The notes under the pieces: generated by a model
Seen by the model: only the letters and a program-made list of their open reading frames with translations
Database searches by the model: none
Told to the model about the DNA's origin: nothing
In this document: positions 36,326-45,708 of the stretch, one piece after another
How positions within the stretch are numbered: position 1 is the first letter of the stretch
Layout: each line of letters starts with the position of its first letter
Made by a program: the position numbers and the translations under genes
NCBI GenBank assembly: GCA_036961355.1
Contig: JBALVL010000007.1
Span: 62,001 to 126,000, forward strand
DNA from: Motiliproteus sp036961355
GTDB lineage: Bacteria; Pseudomonadota; Gammaproteobacteria; Pseudomonadales; Balneatricaceae
DNA length: 64,000 nucleotides
Direction: 5' to 3'

Positions 36326-36940
36326 TCAATCTAGATAACGGTTTTGGTTGGCGTACACCTTGTTGGGGTATTTCATCCTACCGTAACTGCCGTTGTAGCG
36401 TGCCAGCGCTTCACTGAGGTTGCCCTTAGAGCGTTTTATATAATGGCTGAGGATAGTGCAGCCGTAGCGCAGATTGGTATCGATCTCGGTCAGGTTATCT
36501 TCGGGGCGACCAATCTCATTCTTCCAGAACGGCATCACTTGCATTAATCCCTGCGCGCCAACCACCGAAATTGCGAATCGCTGAAACAGACTTTCGGTGT
36601 GGATCACACTTAGCACAAGGTCGGGCGGTAATCCTGCTTTTGTTGCCTCCCGATGGACCGAACGCAGTACGTGCAGTCGCTCCTGGTCGTCTTTGATATA
36701 GCGACGGGTGCGGTTGGACATATCCAGTAACCACACCTCAGCCTCGAAACGGTCCTCGAAACTGTCTGCTTGATTGACCGCTTCGATCAGTTTTTGGCGA
36801 AGCTCCTGGTCGACCTGGGTACGGCCGTTTGCGATCGCGTTGTGGCTGCTGAAGAGCAATCCGATCACCAGTAATATGCTCGACAGAGGCATGAATGAGC
36901 GCATTGGACAGTAGTGGTGGTGAATCAGGGAGCGCTGCAT
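36326..36940 (-). CDS. Secreted lytic transglycosylase, SLT domain
   Basis: 204 residues with an N-terminal signal segment (about 13-37, hydrophobic, ending near NAIA). The SLT lysozyme-like domain follows (about 95-200) with catalytic E116 in VIHTESLFQ, the GAQGLMQVMP motif and the YNGSYG motif. Such enzymes cleave peptidoglycan glycan strands to anhydro-muropeptides. AAGGA lies six bases before ATG 36940. The short length recalls EmtA-like or chaperone-linked transglycosylases, but the exact subfamily is not clear. Confidence 0.85.
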   Translation of the reverse strand: MQRSLIHHHYCPMRSFMPLSSILLVIGLLFSSHNAIANGRTQVDQELRQKLIEAVNQADSFEDRFEAEVWLLDMSNRTRRYIKDDQERLHVLRSVHREATKAGLPPDLVLSVIHTESLFQRFAISVVGAQGLMQVMPFWKNEIGRPEDNLTEIDTNLRYGCTILSHYIKRSKGNLSEALARYNGSYGRMKYPNKVYANQNRYLD

Positions 36941-37109
36941 GGTCGTCCTTGGTGCTAGTGAACCCGCATAATAAAGCGATTGTGTGGGTGGTTTCCAGTA
37001 TTCAGCCCTTGTCTGCGAGGATCAGTGCCCGCAGACTGCTCTGACCAGAGCGTCATTGAGGCTACTAGAGCCCGTTGTTTGTTAACTTGTAAAGCCACTA
37101 CCCGATACG

Positions 37110-37772
37110 ATGAAACACAATCCATTGGCTGTACCGATCTGTCGAATACTTCGTGTTAACCCGCAGGGGTTGAGTGAGTACGCGCTGCTGAATCAGTTGC
37201 GGTTTGATGGTTTGGAGATAGAAAGCAAAGAGGAGAATAAGCCGGGTAATGCGGAGCTGCTACTGTTTCGCAAACACTTTCTGATAATGAACGCGTTATA
37301 TCAGCTGCAACCGGTTTTTTATGAAGAGGGACTCTATCTGCATGTGTCGGCTCTGCTGATTAAACTTGAGCCGATCAAGCATGTATTAAATGAACTTGAG
37401 TTGATTGAGTTAGACACGGTCGAGGACTCGACGCACAAGCACCTCAATTCAGATTATCCTCAACCCACCTTTCCCTGCCTGGCAGGAGAGCAGGCGATTC
37501 GCGAGTACTATCTGGATTGGAGTGAGTTTGAACTGAGCAGTAGTGAATCGGTACAGCAGCTGCTTGACAGTTTTTGGCAGCGTTATTATGCAGACGATCA
37601 GCAACAGCAAGCGCTGGATCATCTTCAACTGACAGCGGATTGCCGTTGGCCCGAGATTCGTCACGCCTACCGCAAACTGGCCGCTATACACCATCCTGAT
37701 AAGGGGGGCGATAGCGACCGCTTTCGACAGATTCGCGAAGCCTACGAACTGTTGGCTTGTTGTCGTCGCTGA
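37110..37772 (+). CDS. DnaJ-related protein with C-terminal J domain
   Basis: 220 residues. The N-terminal 110 residues match the DNAJ-related family found in gammaproteobacteria (CRILRVNPQGLSEYALL, FLIMNALYQLQ). The C-terminal 65 residues are a J domain with the HPD motif (IHHPDKGG), which stimulates DnaK ATPase. No zinc-finger or substrate-binding region of true DnaJ is present, so it is probably a specialised cochaperone with unknown client. Confidence 0.88.
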   Translation: MKHNPLAVPICRILRVNPQGLSEYALLNQLRFDGLEIESKEENKPGNAELLLFRKHFLIMNALYQLQPVFYEEGLYLHVSALLIKLEPIKHVLNELELIELDTVEDSTHKHLNSDYPQPTFPCLAGEQAIREYYLDWSEFELSSSESVQQLLDSFWQRYYADDQQQQALDHLQLTADCRWPEIRHAYRKLAAIHHPDKGGDSDRFRQIREAYELLACCRR

Positions 37773-37837
37773 TGCTGTCGGGACAGACAGCGGTGGCGCT
37801 GGTTTGCGTCAGGCTGTGTCCGCTCGGCCAGTCAGAA

Positions 37838-39862
37838 TTAGATCTCAGCGGCTAAGCGAACACCTTGGTTGATTGCACGTTTGGCGTCGAGCTCGGCTGC
37901 GACATCGGCACCACCGATCAAGTGGCAGGGAATAGTGATGCCGTCGCTTAGCTCGCGTTGCGATTCCTGTCCGGCGCAGATGACCACATTATCCACCTCT
38001 AACAGGGTCGGCTCACCAGCAACATTCAGGTGTAATCCCTGATCATCGATGCGCAGGTATTCACAGCCGGACAACATCGTAACACCACGCTTGAGCAGGC
38101 CTGCGCGGTGAGCCCAACCGGTGGTCTTACCCAAGCCGGCCCCCACTTTACTGGCCTTACGCTGGAGCAGATAGATCTGCCGAGGTGACGGGGTGAAATG
38201 GGGCTTGACCCCGGCGATACCACCACGCGCTTGGTACTCGGTATCGATACCCCATTCCGCCATGAAGACAGGGATGTTCTGGCTGGCCGATGGCCCGGCG
38301 TGAGTCAGGAACTCACTGACATCAAAACCGATGCCGCCGGCACCGATCACGGCAACTTTTTCACCCACGGCCGCGCCCTTGATCACATCCAGATAATTGA
38401 GCACCTTGGGGTGGTCGACGCCGTGGATTGGCGGAGTGCGGGGTTTGATGCCACTGGCTAATATGACCTCGTCAAATTCACCACTGTTAAGCTCGTCAGC
38501 GCTGACCCGAGTATTAAGTTTGAGATTAACGCCGGTCAGTTCTATCTGGCGCTCGAAGTAGCGGATCGTTTCGTTGAACTCCTCTTTGCCCGGTACTTGT
38601 TTGGCAATATTGAACTGGCCTCCGACCTTGTCGTTAGCGTCAAACAGGGTAACTCGATGGCCACGCTGGGCGGCGCTGGTTGCAAATGCCAAACCGGCGG
38701 GACCGGCACCAACAACTGCCAGATTCTTCGGGCTATCGGTGGCGATCAGATTCAATTCGGTTTCGTGACAGGCACGAGGATTGACCAAGCAGCTGGTTAA
38801 CTTGCCTTGGAAGATATGGTCAAGGCAGGCTTGGTTACAGCCGATACAGGTATTGATCTCGTCGCCACGATCTTGAGCGGCTTTGTTGACGAACTCGGGA
38901 TCGGCCAGGAACGGGCGTGCCATTGATACCATATCGGCATCGCCGCGTTCGAGTACCTGCTCGCCGACCTCTGGCGTGTTAATGCGGTTGGAGGTGATCA
39001 CCGGGATCGATAGCTGCTTGCGAACCTTGGCGGTAACCCAGGTAAAAGCAGCGCGCGGGACTTTGGTGGCGATGGTCGGGATCCGTGCCTCGTGCCAGCC
39101 GATACCCGAGTTAATCAGGGTGGCGCCGGCCTGTTCGATCGCCTTGCCTAGTGTTACCACCTCGTCGAAGTTGCTGCCATCCTCGACCAGGTCGATCATC
39201 GACAGGCGGTAGATGATGATAAAGTCAGTGCCGACGCGCTGGCGAACCCGTTTGACCACCTCAATCGCGAAACGGATACGGTTTTGGTAATCACCACCCC
39301 AGGCATCATCTCGATGGTTGGTGCGGTTAACGATGAACTGATTGATAAAATAGCCTTCCGAACCCATTATTTCGACGCCGTCGTAACCGGCTTGTTGCGC
39401 CCGTTCGGCGCATTGGACGAAACTCTCGATCTCAGTTTCAATCTCTTCTTCGGTCACAGCACGTGGGGTGAACGGGTTGATTGGCGCCTTGATGGCAGAC
39501 GGCGCCACCAATTTGTCGTTATAGGCGTAGCGGCCGGTATGAAGGATCTGCATGCAGATCTTACCGTCTTCGCTATGTACCGCATCGGTGATGATCCGAT
39601 GGTTGGCGACGTCCTGCTCGGTTTGCATCAATGCTGCGTGTGCAAAAACCGATGCGTGTGCACTGGGACCGATACCGCCAGTCACAATCAAGCCAACACC
39701 GCCGCGGGCCCGTTCGGAGTAGAACGCTGCCATCCGCTCAAAGCCGTTGGGTAACTCCTCTAAACCGGTGTGCATTGAGCCCATCAGTACTCGGTTTTTG
39801 AGTGTGGTGAAACCCAGGTCAAGCGGAGCCAGGAGTTTGGGGTAGGGGGTGTTGGCGGTCAT
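37838..39862 (-). CDS. fadH: NADPH-dependent 2,4-dienoyl-CoA reductase FadH
   Basis: 674 residues in three parts: an N-terminal FMN TIM barrel of the old yellow enzyme type (1-330), a 4Fe-4S site (CIGCNQACLDHIF then a cysteine in TSCLVNPRAC), and a C-terminal FAD/NAD(P) module (GAGPAGLAFA near 385; a second dinucleotide loop GAGGIGFD). It reduces 2,4-dienoyl-CoA during degradation of unsaturated fatty acids. A promoter overlapped by two palindromes lies upstream, next to a divergent TetR gene. Confidence 0.95.
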   Translation of the reverse strand: MTANTPYPKLLAPLDLGFTTLKNRVLMGSMHTGLEELPNGFERMAAFYSERARGGVGLIVTGGIGPSAHASVFAHAALMQTEQDVANHRIITDAVHSEDGKICMQILHTGRYAYNDKLVAPSAIKAPINPFTPRAVTEEEIETEIESFVQCAERAQQAGYDGVEIMGSEGYFINQFIVNRTNHRDDAWGGDYQNRIRFAIEVVKRVRQRVGTDFIIIYRLSMIDLVEDGSNFDEVVTLGKAIEQAGATLINSGIGWHEARIPTIATKVPRAAFTWVTAKVRKQLSIPVITSNRINTPEVGEQVLERGDADMVSMARPFLADPEFVNKAAQDRGDEINTCIGCNQACLDHIFQGKLTSCLVNPRACHETELNLIATDSPKNLAVVGAGPAGLAFATSAAQRGHRVTLFDANDKVGGQFNIAKQVPGKEEFNETIRYFERQIELTGVNLKLNTRVSADELNSGEFDEVILASGIKPRTPPIHGVDHPKVLNYLDVIKGAAVGEKVAVIGAGGIGFDVSEFLTHAGPSASQNIPVFMAEWGIDTEYQARGGIAGVKPHFTPSPRQIYLLQRKASKVGAGLGKTTGWAHRAGLLKRGVTMLSGCEYLRIDDQGLHLNVAGEPTLLEVDNVVICAGQESQRELSDGITIPCHLIGGADVAAELDAKRAINQGVRLAAEI

Positions 39863-39940
39863 AACGTTCTCCTCAATCGTGCGCTGGCGATAATTATAGG
39901 GTCGCGGATAGCGGGGTAAATAGGGTGTTGTTAAACAAAC

Positions 39941-39979
39941 TAGACGCTGTCAAGATAACAGTAATTTTGACGCTGTCAA
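39941..39979 (-). promoter_or_regulatory. fadH promoter overlapped by paired palindromic operators
   Basis: On the minus strand TTGACA (39979-39974) and TATCTT (39957-39952) are separated by 16 bases, a good sigma-70 promoter. The palindrome TTGACGCTGTCAA (39967-39979) covers the -35 box, and a near copy TAGACGCTGTCAA (39941-39953) overlaps the -10 box; centres are 26 bp apart. The 14-mer GACGCTGTCAAGAT is shared by both. They are likely operators, probably for the adjacent TetR protein. Confidence 0.7.
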
Positions 39980-40076
39980 GATGGGCTGATAAATTGAGCA
40001 TGGCTGACCACTCTAATGGCGCTGTGCTTTTCTGATTTTTATCTATTAATTTCTAGTATTTGAGATCTGTGTACCG

Positions 40077-40700
40077 ATGAACAGTCACGCCATTAAAAGC
40101 TCATACCACCACGGTGATCTCTCAACGACCTTGCTACAGGCCGCGATGGAGCTGATTGTTGAGGATGGGGTCGATGGCTTGAGTATGCGCAAACTGGCAG
40201 ACCGCGTCGGTGTTTCCCGAACGGCGCCTTACCATCACTTTAAAGATAAAAAAGCGCTGCTGTCGGCGTTGGCGTTGCAGGGATTCAGGGATTATAGCCA
40301 GCAGATCGATGCGGTGATGAGCGACCCACAATTAAACCCTGAACAACAGATACAGCAGTTCGTTCGTACTTACCTGCGTTTTGCGTTGGATAATCCGCAA
40401 TCGTACGACCTGATGTTTGGTCAGCCGGTGTGGAAATCCGGACAACCTAGTGAAGGGTTGCATACTGAAGCTTATCGCTGCTTTCGAAGCTTTGTCGATC
40501 AGGTTGAGGTTTGGCAAAAGCAAGGTGTGTTGCCCGCAAGCTGCGAAGCTTTGCGTTTTACTCAAGTGATTTGGAGCACCCTGCACGGACTGTGTCGGCT
40601 GGTGATTGATGGGGTGTATGTTGAATCAGACAGCATCGATGTTATTGGTGATACGGTGTTGAGATTATTCCGGCAGCAGCTCAACAATCGCCCCGAATAA
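40077..40700 (+). CDS. TetR/AcrR family transcriptional regulator
   Basis: 207 residues. An N-terminal helix-turn-helix (about 14-60) has the family pattern AAMELIVEDGVDGLSMRKLA then VGVSRTAPYHHFKDK. The C-terminal half has the WHG-type ligand domain (VIWSTLHGLCRLVIDG near 170-185). It is divergent from fadH with two palindromes between them, so it probably represses fadH and itself, perhaps released by an acyl-CoA. The ligand is inferred, not seen. Confidence 0.9.
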   Translation: MNSHAIKSSYHHGDLSTTLLQAAMELIVEDGVDGLSMRKLADRVGVSRTAPYHHFKDKKALLSALALQGFRDYSQQIDAVMSDPQLNPEQQIQQFVRTYLRFALDNPQSYDLMFGQPVWKSGQPSEGLHTEAYRCFRSFVDQVEVWQKQGVLPASCEALRFTQVIWSTLHGLCRLVIDGVYVESDSIDVIGDTVLRLFRQQLNNRPE

Positions 40701-40732
40701 ACATCAGCAACTATGCTTGTGAGGGTGCTACA

Positions 40733-40747
40733 GGCCGTTCAACGGCC
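40733..40747. other. Short GC-rich hairpin upstream of fabY
   Basis: GGCCG and CGGCC arms flank TTCAA, 33 bases after the tetR stop. No T-run follows directly, so terminator function is doubtful. Confidence 0.3.
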
Positions 40748-40859
40748 CTCAATTAACTTCTGTCTCAATATAACGCTACAACTGACCGGTTGGGTTGGAT
40801 AGACTTTAGTGTGTCGTTTGGTTTGTTATTTTAGTTGTCATGTATTCGTGGAAAAAACA

Positions 40860-42794
40860 ATGAACTCTCTCCCTGTCATTATCGGTATGGGTGGCGTTAA
40901 CGCCGCAGGTCGCACATCAGGTCACCACGGCTATCGACGGATGGTGCTCGACAGTCTTGATGACGATCAGCGTCAACAAACGCTGATATCACTCGCAGTG
41001 ATGATGGGGCTGGTTAGCTATCAGATCCAAGACGACGATCAGAGCGGAGGTTATCGGGATGCGGCAGGCGAGCCGTTTGATATTGCCGAATTAGAGGCGC
41101 GATTCGGAGATAGCATTCGCAGTGCTTCGCTGGTGCGCAAGATCGGTAAAGCGCATTTTGATCCCGACGCGACCCCATGGCAGAGCAAATTAACCCTCAA
41201 GCCCGGTGCTGAGCCGGTTCGGTTCCATTTGAAGGTGCGTGAGTTACCGCAGCCTCTGCCTGATGGCTGGACCGTTACCCCTTTGGCTGATGACAGTAAA
41301 GTGGTACAGGTTACGGTGGAGCAGAGTACCGAGATGCTGGCGCATGGGCTGCGTGAATTTCCGATCAAGGCGGCGGGTGGTTTACCCGAAGGTTTTGCGC
41401 CAGGGGATCTCTACAACTCGCGTTTTCAACCGCGTGGTCTGCATCTGACAGTGTTTGGTGCTTCTGATGCACTGGCGTCAATGGGGATTGAATGGGAGCA
41501 GATCCGCCAGCAGATCCGCCCGGACCAGGTCGGCGTCTATTCAGGCAGTGGTTTTGGTCAACTGGAACCGTTGGGTCTGGGTGGCATGCTACAGGGGCGT
41601 TTGCAGGGTGAACGGGTCTCCTCCAAGCAGTTGCCGATGGGGATTAATTCTATGCCGACCGATTTTCTTAGCGCTTATGTGCTGGGTAGTGTCGGTAGCG
41701 CTAACACCTCAACCGGCGCTTGTGCATCATTTTTGTACAACTTGCGACAGGCCGTCGATGACATTAAGTCGGGCAAAATTCGCTGTGCGTTGGTGGGTAA
41801 CGCTGAAGCACCGATCAACCCGTGGATTATGGATGGTTTTGGCACCATGGGTGCGTTGGCTAACGATGACAACCTGCGAAAGTTAGACGGTCTAAGCGCG
41901 GATCAAACCCCGGACTATAGACGCTGCAGTCGACCGTTCGGCGAAAACTGCGGCTTTACCATCGGTGAGTCGGCTCAGTACTTCGTCTTGTGTGATGATG
42001 CATTAGCGCTTGAACTCGGCGCTGAAGTTTTCGGTTCGGTTAGCGATGTGTTTGTAAATGCCGATGGTTTCAAGAAATCGATCACCGCGCCGGGGGTGGG
42101 TAACTACCTGACGATGGCCAAAGCGGCCGCCGCTGCCGAGTCGATCGTGGGTCGTGAAGCCCTCCAGCAGGGTAGCTTTGTGTTGGCGCATGGCTCCAGT
42201 ACACCGCAAAACCGCACTACCGAATCGCGCATCTTCGATAAGGTGGCTCAAGCGTTTGAGATTACCGATTGGCCGGTTTCGGCTGTTAAAGCTTATGTCG
42301 GTCACACCATCTCTCCGGCCAGCGGCGATCAGATGGCGGTCGCATTAGGCGTGTTTGAACATGGCATCCTGCCCGGAATTAAAACCATCGATAAGGTTGC
42401 CGATGATGTGTACCAGCAGCGCCTCAATATCCCTGTTGAAGACTTGCCGTTAGAACGCCACAAGCTGGCGGTGGCGATTCTAAACTCCAAAGGTTTCGGC
42501 GGTAACAATGCCAGTGCCTGCGTGCTGGCTCCGTCAATTACCCGGCAGATGTTGCTCAAACGACATGGTTTGGCGGCTTACGAGCAGTATCAGCTTAAGC
42601 TAGAGCAAACTAGGCAAGCCGCTAGTGAATACGATCAACAGGCGTGCCGCGGTCAGTACCGAGTTCGGTATCATTTCGGTGAAGGGTTGATCGATGAGGA
42701 TCAGCTGTCACTGGACAGCGAGCAGTTGAACGTCCCCGGTTTCGACCAGAGTGTGCAGCTCAAACGTGATAACCCGTTCGACGATATGGTTTAA
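40860..42794 (+). CDS. fabY: FabY-type beta-ketoacyl-ACP synthase
   Basis: Large condensing enzyme of 644 residues from ATG 40860; the GTG at 40809 adds an unlikely Cys-rich start. The thiolase-fold active site is C288 (STGACASF), H444 (LAHGSSTPQ) and H482 (YVGHTISPASGD), the Cys-His-His set of ketoacyl synthases. Length and opening (PVIIGMGGVNAAGR) resemble P. aeruginosa FabY, which condenses acetyl-CoA with malonyl-ACP to start fatty acid synthesis in place of FabH. The first 200 residues precede the usual fold start. Assignment from memory of the family. Confidence 0.85.
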   Translation: MNSLPVIIGMGGVNAAGRTSGHHGYRRMVLDSLDDDQRQQTLISLAVMMGLVSYQIQDDDQSGGYRDAAGEPFDIAELEARFGDSIRSASLVRKIGKAHFDPDATPWQSKLTLKPGAEPVRFHLKVRELPQPLPDGWTVTPLADDSKVVQVTVEQSTEMLAHGLREFPIKAAGGLPEGFAPGDLYNSRFQPRGLHLTVFGASDALASMGIEWEQIRQQIRPDQVGVYSGSGFGQLEPLGLGGMLQGRLQGERVSSKQLPMGINSMPTDFLSAYVLGSVGSANTSTGACASFLYNLRQAVDDIKSGKIRCALVGNAEAPINPWIMDGFGTMGALANDDNLRKLDGLSADQTPDYRRCSRPFGENCGFTIGESAQYFVLCDDALALELGAEVFGSVSDVFVNADGFKKSITAPGVGNYLTMAKAAAAAESIVGREALQQGSFVLAHGSSTPQNRTTESRIFDKVAQAFEITDWPVSAVKAYVGHTISPASGDQMAVALGVFEHGILPGIKTIDKVADDVYQQRLNIPVEDLPLERHKLAVAILNSKGFGGNNASACVLAPSITRQMLLKRHGLAAYEQYQLKLEQTRQAASEYDQQACRGQYRVRYHFGEGLIDEDQLSLDSEQLNVPGFDQSVQLKRDNPFDDMV

Positions 42795-42824
42795 CACGCT
42801 CAGATGACTCATATTTGGAGCTAA

Positions 42825-42889
42825 CGGCTTAGATTCAGTGCTTAGATTCAGCGCTTAGACCTAGCGCTTAGACCTAGCGCTTAGGAGTC
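42825..42889. repeat. Five 13-bp tandem repeats between fabY and fetB
   Basis: Five head-to-tail 13-bp units start at 42825, 42838, 42851, 42864 and 42877. The two middle copies are identical (GCGCTTAGACCTA); the outer ones differ at a few bases. The last unit covers the fetB stop codon (42881-42883). Since 13 is not a multiple of three, the array probably expanded in non-coding sequence from the gene end outward. Confidence 0.9.
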
Positions 42890-43660
42890 TGCTGAGTCAT
42901 TGCCCGGGGGTTGTACCACCGTCATCGACTGCCGCGTCCAGTATAGAAACAACGCAGTAGAGATACCGGCCGAGCCGAAGATCATTGCCATCACCATGAT
43001 CTGATAGCGGGCGGCGATAAAGGGTGACACACCGGACAGAATCTGACCGGTCATCATCCCCGGCAACGACACCAACCCCACCGCAAACAGCGAATTCACC
43101 ACCGGAATCATCGCCGCCTGGAACGCGGTCTGCTGTGCCTGCGCGGGGCTACTGCCATGGTTGAGTTCAGAGAAGAGGCGCTCAGCCGCGAGGCTGATAC
43201 TGTTCATCGAGTTGGCAAACACCATTCCGGCCAGCGGGATCAGGTAACGTGGTTCGAACCAAGGTTCGAGCTGCAGCACGCCCTGAGTGATTAATGCCAG
43301 TGTTGTCCCGCCGCCGATGCTGATTGCCAGCAGACTGGATAGGTACAGTGATCTACGGCTGTGACGGGCGATGTTATGGCCATCGCCCCTGTTATTGCCG
43401 CTCTGTTCGATCGATCCCAGCGCGATCCAGCTCGACGCCAACACCATCACCAGTAACACCGCCAGCACGATCAGGCTCGACTCGGCCTGGAAGATGTAGA
43501 TCAGCACGTAGCCGATCAGTAGCAGTTGGGTCAGCATCCGGGCAAGACCATAGAGTGCTTTGCGATGGCCTAGTTGCAGGCGCCACATTAAGCCGACCAC
43601 GACCAGAGCAGGGATCAACGCGATAAGCAGTTGCGGCAGCGGAATGGGTTCAAGGCTCAT
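42881..43660 (-). CDS. fetB: FetB/YbbM family ABC transporter permease
   Basis: UPF0014 family membrane protein; from ATG 43660 it has 259 residues, the same as E. coli FetB. About seven helices and the family motifs LYGLARMLTQLLLIG, NSMNSISLAAERL and SLPGMMTGQILSGVSP are present. FetAB is reported to export iron in E. coli. The partner ATPase FetA is not adjacent: proS lies upstream and fabY converges downstream. A TTG at 43714 would lengthen the N-terminus but is unlikely. Confidence 0.88.
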   Translation of the reverse strand: MSLEPIPLPQLLIALIPALVVVGLMWRLQLGHRKALYGLARMLTQLLLIGYVLIYIFQAESSLIVLAVLLVMVLASSWIALGSIEQSGNNRGDGHNIARHSRRSLYLSSLLAISIGGGTTLALITQGVLQLEPWFEPRYLIPLAGMVFANSMNSISLAAERLFSELNHGSSPAQAQQTAFQAAMIPVVNSLFAVGLVSLPGMMTGQILSGVSPFIAARYQIMVMAMIFGSAGISTALFLYWTRQSMTVVQPPGNDSADS

Positions 43661-43767
43661 GATCGGTGCGCTCGGGATGGCAGATAAGGAGGCTAAGGGC
43701 AACGTGCTGATCAAGCTATCGGGCTAAGTATATGATCAGACTGTTGCTTGGCGAAGAGATCGCAAGC

Positions 43768-43796
43768 AAAAAAAAAGGACTCTATCGAGTCCTTTT
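43768..43796 (-). terminator. Rho-independent terminator of proS
   Basis: Perfect 10-bp stem (AAAAGGACTC and complement) with loop TATC. Read on the minus strand it ends in nine T residues, 25 bases after the proS stop. Read on the plus strand only the stem's four T's follow. Confidence 0.92.
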
Positions 43797-43820
43797 CTGT
43801 TTGCCTGTCAGTAGCGGTAC

Positions 43821-45539
43821 TCAGCCAAGGATTTTGTCTTTGAGCAATGTCAGCACGTCATCGGCGGCGATATCCTGACGATCGGCGTCGGTGCGACCTT
43901 TGTATTCCAGTGTGCCGTTCTTCAGGCCACGATCGCTGATCACCACGCGGTGCGGGATGCCGATCAGTTCCATATCGGCAAATTTCACCCCTGGGCGCTC
44001 TTTTCGATCATCCATCAGCACGTCGATGCCGGCGGCTTTCAGTTCGCTGTAGAGGCGTTCGGTAGTTTCACTAACCGCTTCGAACTTTTCCGGATTCATC
44101 GGTACCAGTGCGACCTGGAATGGCGCGATGGCGTTAGGCCAGATGATGCCCGAGTCGTCGTTGTTCTGCTCAATCGCCGCAGCGATCACGCGGGTGATGC
44201 CGATGCCGTAACAGCCCATCGACATAACTACCGCTTTACCGTTTTCGTTCAGCACCTTGGCTTGCATCGCCTCGGAGTACTTAGTACCGAGCTGGAAGAT
44301 GTGGCCAACCTCGATACCACGCTTGATCACCAGTTTGCCCTGGCCGTCGGGGCTGGGGTCACCTTCTACGATGTTGCGCAGGTCGGCAATGATTGGCTCG
44401 GCGCAATCGCGGCCCCAGTTGATGTTGAAGTAGTGCTTATCGTCGATGTTGGCACCGGCACCGAAATCGGCCATTTTGGCGACGGTGCGGTCGGCGATAA
44501 CCGGTAGGCTCAGGTTAACAGGACCCAGTGAGCCGGGACCGGCACCGACAGCATTGTTGATTTCGTCTTCGGTAGCCATCCGCAGAGGCTCGGCTACCTG
44601 CGGCAGGTTTTCCGCCTTGATCTCGTTCAGCTCGTGGTCACCACGGACCAGCAGCGCGATGAAGTCAGCGTCGATTTCGTCGGAGGCGGCGACGATCAGG
44701 GTCTTGATGGTCTTCTCAATCGGTAGTTTGTAGCCTTCAACCAACGCTGCGATAGTTTTGGTATCGGGGGTGTCGACCAGGGTCATCTCAGCAGCAGCTG
44801 CAGGGCGTTCACCTTCAGGAGCCAGGGCCTCTGCTTTCTCAATGTTAGCGGCGAAATCGGAACTGTCGCTGAACGCGATAGCGTCTTCGCCAGAGTCGGC
44901 CAGTACGTGGAATTCGTGCGAGCCGTCACCGCCGATACTGCCTGAATCGGCTTGAACTGGCCGGAAGTTTAACCCCAGTCGTTCGAAAATCCGGGTGTAT
45001 GCCGCGTGCATCTCCTCGTAGGTCTGCTGCAGCGATTCTTGGTTGACGTGGAACGAGTAGGCGTCTTTCATGATGAACTCGCGTGAGCGCATAACACCAA
45101 AACGGGGACGAATCTCGTCACGGAACTTGGTCTGCACCTGATAGAAATTGGCCGGTAGCTGCTTGTAGCTACTCAACTCGTTGCGAATCAGGTCGGTGAT
45201 CACCTCTTCGTGAGTTGGGCCAACGCAGAACTGGCGATTGTGACGGTCGGTCAGCCGGAGGAGTTCAGGGCCATACTGCTCCCAGCGTCCCGATTCCTGC
45301 CACAGCTCGGCTGGCTGAATCGCTGGCATCAGCACCTCCTGACTACCGGCACTCTCCATCTCCTCACGCACGATCCGCTCGACTTTGCGCAGCGTCCGTA
45401 ATCCCATCGGCAACCAGGTGTATAGACCTGAGGCGATCTTGCGGATCATTCCCGCGCGTAGCATCAGCTGATGGCTAACCACCTGAGCATCGGATGGAGT
45501 TTCTTTAAGGGTGGCAATCAGAAATTTGCTGGCGCGCAT
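43821..45539 (-). CDS. proS: Prolyl-tRNA synthetase ProS
   Basis: Class IIa aminoacyl-tRNA synthetase of 572 residues, bacterial type. Class II motifs are visible: motif 1 (LRKVERIVREEMESAG), motif 2 (QVQTKFRDEIRPRFGVMRSREF) and motif 3 (GCYGIGITRVIAAAIEQ). The editing INS domain lies between motifs 2 and 3 (about 225-390), and the anticodon-binding domain is C-terminal. Single gene with its own terminator. Confidence 0.97.
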   Translation of the reverse strand: MRASKFLIATLKETPSDAQVVSHQLMLRAGMIRKIASGLYTWLPMGLRTLRKVERIVREEMESAGSQEVLMPAIQPAELWQESGRWEQYGPELLRLTDRHNRQFCVGPTHEEVITDLIRNELSSYKQLPANFYQVQTKFRDEIRPRFGVMRSREFIMKDAYSFHVNQESLQQTYEEMHAAYTRIFERLGLNFRPVQADSGSIGGDGSHEFHVLADSGEDAIAFSDSSDFAANIEKAEALAPEGERPAAAAEMTLVDTPDTKTIAALVEGYKLPIEKTIKTLIVAASDEIDADFIALLVRGDHELNEIKAENLPQVAEPLRMATEDEINNAVGAGPGSLGPVNLSLPVIADRTVAKMADFGAGANIDDKHYFNINWGRDCAEPIIADLRNIVEGDPSPDGQGKLVIKRGIEVGHIFQLGTKYSEAMQAKVLNENGKAVVMSMGCYGIGITRVIAAAIEQNNDDSGIIWPNAIAPFQVALVPMNPEKFEAVSETTERLYSELKAAGIDVLMDDRKERPGVKFADMELIGIPHRVVISDRGLKNGTLEYKGRTDADRQDIAADDVLTLLKDKILG

Positions 45540-45708
45540 GGTGTGGGCTCTTTATCGGGCAATGGGCTGTAGCTGGGTCGGTGAAGCAGAGTCTTGGATC
45601 CATAAACTACAGACAAACGAAGCGGCATATTTTACGGAGCTGGCAGGTGGGTAACAAGGGTTAGCGTCGATGATTGATGGTTAATCGTCGGGTTAATGGC
45701 AGCGGAAA

